NCBI GenBank assembly: GCA_001768325.1
Contig: MENQ01000023.1
Coordinates: forward strand, 1-64,000
Source of the DNA: Bacteroidetes bacterium GWC2_46_850
GTDB taxonomy: Bacteria > Bacteroidota > Bacteroidia > Bacteroidales > Dysgonomonadaceae
Reading direction: 5' to 3'
Length of the DNA stretch: 64,000 bases
In this document: one piece after another, positions 45,629-52,826 of the stretch
Position numbering within the stretch: position 1 is the first letter of the stretch
Layout: every line of letters begins with the position of its first letter
Program-made: the position numbers and the translations under genes
The notes under the pieces: generated by a model
Told to the model about the DNA's origin: nothing
Seen by the model: only the letters and a program-made list of their open reading frames with translations
The model's database searches: none

Positions 45629-47089
45629 ATGAAAAAGAGTATCAAATACATGCTTTTCGCAACGTCACTGCTCCTGCTGCATGCCTGCAACCTCCTCGAG
45701 GTGGACACCGTCTCCAGCATCACGGGCGATGATTACTGGAACTCAAAGGGTGATGCCGAGAGCTACCTGATGGGTATCTACACCCGCCTTCGCGACGTAT
45801 CCAACGCCACGCTCCATTTTGAAGACAGGGGTGATGCCTTCACTACTGGCCTGGAGGGAGGCCCCTCCAACCTGTGGGCACAGAACCTCACCGCACAGAA
45901 CGGCTACAGCTGGCTCGACTACTACGCGGTGATCCATCACTGCAACCTGATGATCAAGAATGTGGAGACCATCCCTTTCGGCATTGAGGAAGAGAAGAAT
46001 ACCATCCTCGCCGAGACCTATTTCATCCGCTCCCTGATGTACTTCAACCTGGTGAGGGTATGGGGCGATGCTCCGATCGAGCTGGAGCCCACCGAGAGCG
46101 CCAACAAACCCAAGCTGGCCCGGTCGCCCGCCACCGCGGTGTTGCAGCAGGCACTCGATGATGTGGACAAAGCCATCGAACTCTTCCCAAAAGAAGGATA
46201 TGCCAATGGCAAGGGTCGTGCCTCCAAGCCGGCAGCGTGGGCCCTCAAGGCCGATATACTCCTGTGGAAGGCCAAGGTGCTCGACGGCACCGACCAGGAC
46301 CTGCAGGAGGTGATCACCCTTGCCGACAAGGCTGCGACAGGACTCTCCCTCGAAGAGGTCTTCGGCAACATCTACGCCACCAAAAAAGGCAAAGAGGTCA
46401 TCTTCGCCATCCACTTCAATATCTTCGAGAAGGAAGCCCAGTACAGCCAGAGCCTGAAGCCGCGTGATGTGTTCGTGGAGAAGGCGGTCAACAAGGATGA
46501 TATACCCTATGCCAAGGGAGGTGCCCGCAGCACCTATGCACCCAGCAACGAACTGATGGCCCTCTTTGCGGTGAACGCGGCCGACGTGAGGAGAGACCAG
46601 TCCTACATCAGGGCGGTCGATGCGGGAGGCAACCTCATCGGCATCTTCGACAACAAGATGCGCGGGACCAAGACTGAGGGTGACCGCAGCTACGACTCCG
46701 ATATCGTGGTCTACCGTCTGGCCGAGATGGTTCTCTTCAAGGCCGAAGCCTATGCAGCCCTCGACATGATCCCCGAGGCGATCGCCGAGCTGGAGAAGGT
46801 GAGGAACAGGGCAAAGACTGGTTCCTACACCGGCGCCATCGACCGCCTCTCCGTGGAGAGGGAGATACTGGACGAGAGAGGCAGGGAGCTCTACCTGGAG
46901 AGGAAGAGATGGCCCGACCTGCTGCGCTTCCACTTCGGCGGCACCATCGACGTGTATGAGGTGGTACCCAACCTCCGCAAGAAAGCCGACGAGGGTGTCA
47001 CCGTCCCGCTCTACCTGGCCATACCGCTCAGGGAACTCGACCTGAACCCCAACCTGGTACAGACAGAAGGTTATGACACCGGCAACTGA
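45629..47089 (+). CDS. SusD/RagB-family glycan-binding lipoprotein (sialoglycan locus)
   Basis: 486-aa surface lipoprotein partner of the preceding SusC. Lipobox LLLLHACNLLEVD. SusD motifs: YWNSKGDAESYLMGIYTRL, LAETYFIRSLMYFNLVRVWG and DAPIELEPTESANKP; C-terminal RagB part: RLAEMVLFKAEAYAALDM, ERGRELYLERKRWPDLLRF and the end YLAIPLRELDLNPNLVQTEG. Its 3' end overlaps the longer possible start of the next gene, but the chosen start of that sialidase lies 70 bp downstream of this stop. Confidence 0.95.
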   Translation: MKKSIKYMLFATSLLLLHACNLLEVDTVSSITGDDYWNSKGDAESYLMGIYTRLRDVSNATLHFEDRGDAFTTGLEGGPSNLWAQNLTAQNGYSWLDYYAVIHHCNLMIKNVETIPFGIEEEKNTILAETYFIRSLMYFNLVRVWGDAPIELEPTESANKPKLARSPATAVLQQALDDVDKAIELFPKEGYANGKGRASKPAAWALKADILLWKAKVLDGTDQDLQEVITLADKAATGLSLEEVFGNIYATKKGKEVIFAIHFNIFEKEAQYSQSLKPRDVFVEKAVNKDDIPYAKGGARSTYAPSNELMALFAVNAADVRRDQSYIRAVDAGGNLIGIFDNKMRGTKTEGDRSYDSDIVVYRLAEMVLFKAEAYAALDMIPEAIAELEKVRNRAKTGSYTGAIDRLSVEREILDERGRELYLERKRWPDLLRFHFGGTIDVYEVVPNLRKKADEGVTVPLYLAIPLRELDLNPNLVQTEGYDTGN

Positions 47090-47159
47090 TGACATCAGCG
47101 CACCGCTGTTCCTGACTGCACAGCCACCTATTTCAGTACACCCTGATAAAAAAGCAAGT

Positions 47160-48326
47160 ATGATATTTTACAGTAAGAAATGCTGGTTGCTCCTTTTCCT
47201 CCTCATGCCCATGCTCTTGTCGGCCTGCGGCGACGGAGGGGGAGTGATCAACCCCGACCCCGATCCCGACCCTAATCCCGATCCCGGACCCGTTTCCGAA
47301 TTCAACTATGTATTCAAACAGGCTACCGCCGGCTACGAAGTGTACCGCATCCCCGCCATCGTGAAGACCAAGGGCGGCACACTGCTCGCCTTCGCCGAGG
47401 CACGCAAGCTGCGGAGCAACGGCGACACGGGAGACATCGACATGGTGGTGAAGCGGTCGTCCGACAACGGCAAGACCTGGAGCAGCCAGATCATGATCTG
47501 GGACGACGGCGCCAACACCTGCGGCAACCCCGTACCCATCGTCGACGACAAGGGAAGGGTGCACCTGCTGATGAGCTGGAACCATGGCGATGACAAGTGG
47601 AGCACCCTGGTAAATGCTACCGGGAAAGATACCCGCAGGGCCTACTATACCTGGTCCGACGATGAAGGGGCTTCCTGGAGCAAGCCTGTTGAGATCACCT
47701 CAGCCGTCAAGGATGCCTCCTGGGACTGGTACGGCACCGGCCCGGTACACGGTATCCAGCTGAAGAAAGGCACGCACGCGGGACGACTGGTGGCACCCTG
47801 TTACTTCACCCGCAGAGAGAACGGCAAGGTCGTCGACTACTCCCACGTGATCTACTCCGACGACTACGGCATCACCTGGAAAGCAGGCAGCCCCACCCCC
47901 GCGGGCAGCGTGGGCGAGTGCACCGTAGCCGAGCTGGGCGACGGCACGCTCCTGCTCAACATGCGTACCGGTGACGGCTTCTACCGCAAGCAGAGCCTGA
48001 GCACCGACGGCGGCCTCACCTGGTCCGCACCCGCGGTAGCTGCCGCCCAGCTCGACGCCAAGTGTCAGGGAAGCATCCTCCCCATCGGCAGCACGCTGCT
48101 CCTCTCCAATGCGGCGGCAGCCACGCGGACCAACATGACCATCCGCCGGAGCGCCGACAACGGAACCACCTGGAACGGCAGCCATGTTGTCTACACCGGC
48201 AACTCCGGCTATTCCGACATGGTGGAGCTGGAAGGCGGCAAGGTGGCCATCCTCTATGAAGGCGGTAAAAGTCGTTATACCGAAGGACTCGATTTCAAAA
48301 TCATCCCTATCAGCGATATCAAATGA
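47160..48326 (+). CDS. exo-alpha-sialidase lipoprotein, GH33 (first)
   Basis: 388-aa sialidase that releases terminal sialic acid at the cell surface or periplasm. I chose ATG 47160, which gives a lipoprotein signal (LLLFLLMPMLLSACGDG); the ATG at 47073 overlaps susD and spoils the signal. After Cys comes a Pro-Asp repeat linker. Catalytic motifs are intact: YRIPAIV (first Arg), GDIDMVVKRS (acid/base Asp), ECTVAEL, NMRT (second Arg), TRTNMTIRRS, GYSDMVEL (Tyr) and ILYEGG. Four or more Asp boxes of the form S-x-D-x-G-x-T/S-W are present. It overlaps the next sialidase gene by 4 bp (ATGA) and is its close paralogue. Confidence 0.93.
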   Translation: MIFYSKKCWLLLFLLMPMLLSACGDGGGVINPDPDPDPNPDPGPVSEFNYVFKQATAGYEVYRIPAIVKTKGGTLLAFAEARKLRSNGDTGDIDMVVKRSSDNGKTWSSQIMIWDDGANTCGNPVPIVDDKGRVHLLMSWNHGDDKWSTLVNATGKDTRRAYYTWSDDEGASWSKPVEITSAVKDASWDWYGTGPVHGIQLKKGTHAGRLVAPCYFTRRENGKVVDYSHVIYSDDYGITWKAGSPTPAGSVGECTVAELGDGTLLLNMRTGDGFYRKQSLSTDGGLTWSAPAVAAAQLDAKCQGSILPIGSTLLLSNAAAATRTNMTIRRSADNGTTWNGSHVVYTGNSGYSDMVELEGGKVAILYEGGKSRYTEGLDFKIIPISDIK

Positions 48327-49474
48327 GTACCGACTATCCATTCATGCTCATCCTCCTCGGGTTAATGCTCTTCATGGCGTGCACGGCCGATACACCGTCC
48401 ATCGACAAGCCCGATCCGGATCCCGATCCCGAAGAGACAGTCGTCATGGCTCCCGATATCTTCCGCGCCTCCACCGAGGGGTACAGCTGCTTCCGCATAC
48501 CGGCCGTCAGCCGCACGAGGAACAACACGCTGCTGGCTTTCGCCGAGGGGCGGAAAAGAAACTGTAAGGATGAGGGCGATATCGACCTGGTGCTGCGGCG
48601 CTCTGTCGACAACGGCAAGACGTGGAGCCCCCTCATCATGGTGTGGGACGACGGTGGCAACACCTGCGGTAACCCCAGCCCGGTGGTCGATCCCGGAACG
48701 GGGAGGATACACCTGCTGATGACCTGGAACCTGGGTGAGGACAACATCGGGGCCATCAATGCCGGCACCAGCACCGACACCCGTCGGGTGTTCCACAGCT
48801 GGTCTGACGACGACGGCCTCACCTGGACAAATCCGAAGGAGATCACCTCCTCGGTGAAGGATCCCTCGTGGGGATGGTACGCCACGGGCCCCTGCCACGG
48901 CATCATCCTCACCAAAGAACCCTACCGGGGAAGGATGGTCATCCCCTGCGACTACATGGAGGTGGGCACAGGCCGGAAGCAGTACTCCCATGTCATCTAC
49001 TCCGACGACAAGGGTGAGACATGGCATATGGGCGGCAAATCGCTGGGCGGCAACGAATCTACCGTGGCTGAACTCTCCGACGGACGGCTGGTCCTCAACA
49101 TGCGGAACTCGATCCCCTACCGTACGGTCGCCTTCAGCAGCGACGGCGGTGCAAGCTGGTCACCCTCGCGGCAGGACTATGCGCTGATCGACCCTACCTG
49201 CCAGGCGAGCATCCTCAACCACACGGCCGGTGGTGAGCACCTGCTCTTCTTCTCCAATGCCGCCAGTTCCAAGAGGGTAAATATGACCCTGAAGCGAAGC
49301 TATGACAACGGCACCACCTGGCCGGCCTCCTATGTGGTGCACAGTGGCCCTTCGGCCTACTCCGACATCGTGATGGTCTCCGACAGTGAGGTAGGCATCC
49401 TCTATGAACGGGGAGTCAACAACCCCTACGAGAAGATCAGCTTCGAAAAAATCAACAAGGAAAGAATAAAATAA
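48323..49474 (+). CDS. exo-alpha-sialidase lipoprotein, GH33 (second)
   Basis: 383-aa lipoprotein sialidase (lipobox LMLFMACTAD, then a DKPDPDPDP linker). GH33 residues: CFRIPAVSRT, EGDIDLVLRRS, NESTVAELSDG, LNMRNS, KRVNMTLKRS, AYSDIVMVS and ILYERG. Asp boxes include SVDNGKTW, SDDDGLTW, SDDKGETW, SSDGGASW and SYDNGTTW. Layout and many motifs match the preceding gene, so the pair arose by tandem duplication. Translational coupling through the ATGA overlap implies similar amounts of both. Different linkage preference (alpha-2,3 versus alpha-2,6) is possible but unseen. Confidence 0.92.
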   Translation: MSTDYPFMLILLGLMLFMACTADTPSIDKPDPDPDPEETVVMAPDIFRASTEGYSCFRIPAVSRTRNNTLLAFAEGRKRNCKDEGDIDLVLRRSVDNGKTWSPLIMVWDDGGNTCGNPSPVVDPGTGRIHLLMTWNLGEDNIGAINAGTSTDTRRVFHSWSDDDGLTWTNPKEITSSVKDPSWGWYATGPCHGIILTKEPYRGRMVIPCDYMEVGTGRKQYSHVIYSDDKGETWHMGGKSLGGNESTVAELSDGRLVLNMRNSIPYRTVAFSSDGGASWSPSRQDYALIDPTCQASILNHTAGGEHLLFFSNAASSKRVNMTLKRSYDNGTTWPASYVVHSGPSAYSDIVMVSDSEVGILYERGVNNPYEKISFEKINKERIK

Positions 49475-49552
49475 TCGCAGGGACGGGCCATGCACACGAC
49501 ACAAGTCTACCACCCTTTTCCTGCACCAAAATACAAAAAATAGACAAATCAT

Positions 49553-51121
49553 ATGAAGACAATCAAATTACTCTATTTACTCAGTTGTGCCGTCATCACC
49601 CTGATGGTTGCCTGTACCGATGAGGCAGCACAGGTGCTGACACCTGAATTCAGCGTCGACGCCCAGGAGCTCGTCGCCGGCGAAGAGGTCACCTTCAGGG
49701 ATGAATCGCTTGGTAATCCCAGCAAATGGAACTGGTATTTCGAGGGAGGGTCGCCCGACAGCTCCATCCTCTTCAGTCCCAAGGTGACGTACGAGACACC
49801 GGGCACCTACAGCGTGCGCCTTGTCGTGGGCCGGGGCAGCAACTCCCAGACGATCACACGGGAGTCATTCATCACGGTGAACCACCCGTCGGTGATCACC
49901 GTCGACTTCACTGCCGACAAGACCATCGCCACCAACGAAGATCTCATCACCTTCACCGACCTCTCCGTGGGTTATCCCACCGAATGGCGCTGGGAGTTTA
50001 CTCCTCTGGAGGGAGCGGTAATCACCAGCAGCGAGCAGCACCCTTCTCTCACCTTCGTGCCGGGGATTTATACCGTAAAGCTGACCGCCACGAACCCCAA
50101 CACCTCATCGAGCAAGACAATGACAGACTACCTGACGGTGATCGACAAATATTCCGTGGCAGCCAATTTTGCTGCCCAGGCAAGAATGACCTATGCCGGC
50201 GGCAGCATCCATTTTCAGGACAACAGCTCCGGCAACGCCACGGGCTGGTCGTGGGCCTTCGAGGGAGGAACCCCCGCCACCTCCGGTGAACAGAATCCGG
50301 TGGTGACCTATGCCGCAGCGGGCAGGTATAAGGTGACACTGACCAGCTCCAACGAGATCAACAGCTCCACCATCACCAAGAAGGCATATGTCTCGGTCAT
50401 CCCCGCTGAAGAGCTGGTACTCTTCTATCCCTTCGACGGGAGTAGCGCCGATGCCGGTCCCCACGGACTCAACCCCGACATCATCAGCAAGGGTGAGGTG
50501 AATATCCTCTTCAATGCCGACACGCGGTATAGTGGTGACAGCGCGGAAGGACGCAAGGCTGCACAGTTCATGAGCGCCGACGCCGGCAACTACGCCATCC
50601 TGTCGGTACCGGAAACCAGTTATCTCGATTTCCAGACGTCCGACTTCACCGTCGCCTTCTGGGTCAAGGTGTCCCCCATCATGCGCAACCAGGCGGTATA
50701 TCACCATGGTTCCGGCCCCGGTGCACGCCCCGACAACGAGAACCGTCAGAGCTGGTTCCGTTTCCAGCCGGCCAGTCCATACGCCCGCTTTGTTATAGAG
50801 CAGAAGGGCAAGTCGGGCAACTGGGTGGAATATACCGAAAAATCGATGGCCGACGGCACCTGGCACCACTATGTCTGTGTCTATAAGGAGGAGGCAGGAC
50901 GCAAGAACGGTTACATGTATATCGATGGTGTGCTCAAGGTGAGCAACCTGAATAAGGACATCAAGACAATCGATAAAACACCCTACTACATCGGCTGTAA
51001 CTACAGGATCACCAGCGGGGCATTCACTCCGGAGAACTTTTTGAACGGTTACCTCGATGATTACGTTCTATACAAAAGAGCATTGAGCGATGAGGAAGCC
51101 AGGGATCTCTATAACTATTAA
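49553..51121 (+). CDS. PKD-repeat and LamG-domain surface lipoprotein
   Basis: 522-aa lipoprotein (lipobox ITLMVACTDEAAQ; acidic residues after Cys suggest the cell surface). Residues about 30-115, 116-200 and 201-285 are three PKD domains (WNWYFEGGSPDSS; WRWEFTPLEGA; WSWAFEGGTPATS, each followed by a PGTYSVRL-like strand). Residues about 290-522 are a concanavalin/LamG domain (LVLFYPFDGSSADAGPHGLN; FTVAFWVKVSP; YIGCNYRITSGAF; YLDDYVLYKRALSDEEARDL). No catalytic motif. It probably binds sialylated or host glycans, taking the place of the SusE/F proteins that this locus lacks. Confidence 0.85.
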   Translation: MKTIKLLYLLSCAVITLMVACTDEAAQVLTPEFSVDAQELVAGEEVTFRDESLGNPSKWNWYFEGGSPDSSILFSPKVTYETPGTYSVRLVVGRGSNSQTITRESFITVNHPSVITVDFTADKTIATNEDLITFTDLSVGYPTEWRWEFTPLEGAVITSSEQHPSLTFVPGIYTVKLTATNPNTSSSKTMTDYLTVIDKYSVAANFAAQARMTYAGGSIHFQDNSSGNATGWSWAFEGGTPATSGEQNPVVTYAAAGRYKVTLTSSNEINSSTITKKAYVSVIPAEELVLFYPFDGSSADAGPHGLNPDIISKGEVNILFNADTRYSGDSAEGRKAAQFMSADAGNYAILSVPETSYLDFQTSDFTVAFWVKVSPIMRNQAVYHHGSGPGARPDNENRQSWFRFQPASPYARFVIEQKGKSGNWVEYTEKSMADGTWHHYVCVYKEEAGRKNGYMYIDGVLKVSNLNKDIKTIDKTPYYIGCNYRITSGAFTPENFLNGYLDDYVLYKRALSDEEARDLYNY

Positions 51122-51133
51122 TCACACAGGCAG

Positions 51134-52759
51134 ATGATCAGACAAGGAATCACACTGATAGCGGCCTTGCTGCTGCTGATTTCCTGCGGAACAACCGGAG
51201 AGGTGGGGGTCACCCTCACCTCTCCGGTGCTCCCCGTGCTTACCGGAAAAGCGTTTAACCCGGTGCAGCAGATAACGCTGATGCGGCAGCAACCGGACGA
51301 CTATACACTGGAGAAGGTGGTGGTCTCTCTGGAGGGTACCACCGATATCGGCGATATCACCAAGGTGACGCTCTTCGGAACCAATGAGAAAGGGCTCCCC
51401 GACACCGGGATCACGGTGGGCGAAGCAGTGCCGCAGGGCACCACGGCTGTGTTTACCGATCACTTCCCCGTGACCGGAGATACCCTCACCCTCTGGGTGA
51501 CCGTCACCCTGAAAGAGGATGCCGACCTTACCCACCGCATCGGCATTCGGTGCAGCGAGATCATCACCGACAAGGGAAGGCTGCGCCTCCCCGACAGCGA
51601 CGGGCAGCCTCTGCGGACAGGGGTGGCCCTGCGGCAGCACGGACAGGACGGGGTTCATACCTCCCGCATACCCGGACTGGCCACTTCAAAAAGAGGTACG
51701 TTGATGGCAATCTATGACGCACGCTATGAAAGTGCCCGCGATCTGCAGGGCCATATGGACATTGCCTTGAACCGGAGCTTCGATGGTGGACGCACCTGGG
51801 AGCCGATGCAGGTGGTACTCGATATGAAGGAGTGGGGCGGCATGCCGGAGAAGTACAACGGGGTGAGCGACGCCTGCATCCTGGTGGATGACCATACCGG
51901 CGATATTTATGTGGCCGGCCTCTGGATGCATGGGCTGCTGGATGCGGAAACAGGAAAATGGGTTGATGGCTTGAATGCCGATAGTACCCGATGGCTTCAT
52001 CAATGGCGTGCGAAAGGTTCTCAGCCCGGCTTTGGTGTAAAAGAGACCTCCCAGTTCCTGATCACGAAAAGCTGCGACGACGGTCTCACCTGGAGTGAGC
52101 CAATCAACATCACCACTGCAAAAAAGAAGGAGTGGTGGCTTTTCGCACCGGCACCCGGGCAGGGAATCACCATGACGGACGGCACATTGGTTTTTCCAAC
52201 TCAGGGAAGAGATGAAAATGGAACGTCTTTCTCCAACATCACCTGGAGTAAAGACGGAGGCAAGACATGGACAACCGGCAACCCCGCAGCCAGAAACACC
52301 ACCGAGTGTGCGGTCGTGGAGCTCGGGAACGGGGATCTGATGCTGAATATGCGGGATAACCGCAACAAAGGCAATGAGGTGGTGAACGGTCGCTCCGTGT
52401 TTGTTACCGATGATCTGGGAGAGACATGGACCGAACACCCCACCTCGCGCAAAGCCCTCATCGAGCCCACCTGCATGGCCAGCCTGCATAAACATACATA
52501 TCAAGAAGGTGGAGAAGAGAAATCGGTGCTGCTCTTCGTCAACCCGGCATCTGCCACCAAACGCAACCACATCACCCTGAAGGTGAGCCAAGACGAGGGC
52601 AACAGCTGGCCCGAAGAGAAACAGATCCTGCTCGATGAGTACAGCGGCCGTGGCTACTCCTGCATCACCTCGGTGAACGACTCCACCATCGGCATTCTGT
52701 ATGAGAGCAGTCAGGCAGATATGGTCTTCCAGACTGTTTCATTGAATGAAATGCAATGA
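51134..52759 (+). CDS. nanH: exo-alpha-sialidase with N-terminal beta domain, GH33 (third)
   Basis: 541-aa sialidase of the classical Bacteroides NanH layout. Signal sequence with possible lipobox LLLLISCGTTG. Residues about 20-150 form a beta-rich N-terminal domain like the carbohydrate-binding part of NanH proteins. The propeller follows: SRIPGLATSKRGTLMAIYDA, GHMDIALNRSFDGGRTW (acid/base Asp and Asp box), TTECAVVELGNGDLMLNMRD, KRNHITLKVSQDEGNSW, RGYSCITSV and IGILYESS. It differs more from the two earlier sialidases than they do from each other. It lies 12 bp after the PKD/LamG gene. Confidence 0.93.
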   Translation: MIRQGITLIAALLLLISCGTTGEVGVTLTSPVLPVLTGKAFNPVQQITLMRQQPDDYTLEKVVVSLEGTTDIGDITKVTLFGTNEKGLPDTGITVGEAVPQGTTAVFTDHFPVTGDTLTLWVTVTLKEDADLTHRIGIRCSEIITDKGRLRLPDSDGQPLRTGVALRQHGQDGVHTSRIPGLATSKRGTLMAIYDARYESARDLQGHMDIALNRSFDGGRTWEPMQVVLDMKEWGGMPEKYNGVSDACILVDDHTGDIYVAGLWMHGLLDAETGKWVDGLNADSTRWLHQWRAKGSQPGFGVKETSQFLITKSCDDGLTWSEPINITTAKKKEWWLFAPAPGQGITMTDGTLVFPTQGRDENGTSFSNITWSKDGGKTWTTGNPAARNTTECAVVELGNGDLMLNMRDNRNKGNEVVNGRSVFVTDDLGETWTEHPTSRKALIEPTCMASLHKHTYQEGGEEKSVLLFVNPASATKRNHITLKVSQDEGNSWPEEKQILLDEYSGRGYSCITSVNDSTIGILYESSQADMVFQTVSLNEMQ

Positions 52760-52826
52760 TTATTGCGAAAATACTTGATATTCAATTATATAATAAAGAA
52801 AGTTTATCCCCTTTTCTTCCAAAATC

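Noticed and set aside
45743-47095. 450-codon open frame on the minus strand
   Set aside because: It is exactly antisense to the SusD gene; the GC-biased codons of SusD create it. The protein has no recognisable domain.
47073-47159. Upstream start for the first sialidase
   Set aside because: It would overlap susD and place a hydrophilic stretch before the lipoprotein signal peptide that begins at 47160.
51686-52591. 301-codon open frame on the minus strand
   Set aside because: Antisense to the third sialidase, whose catalytic motifs are all intact on the plus strand.
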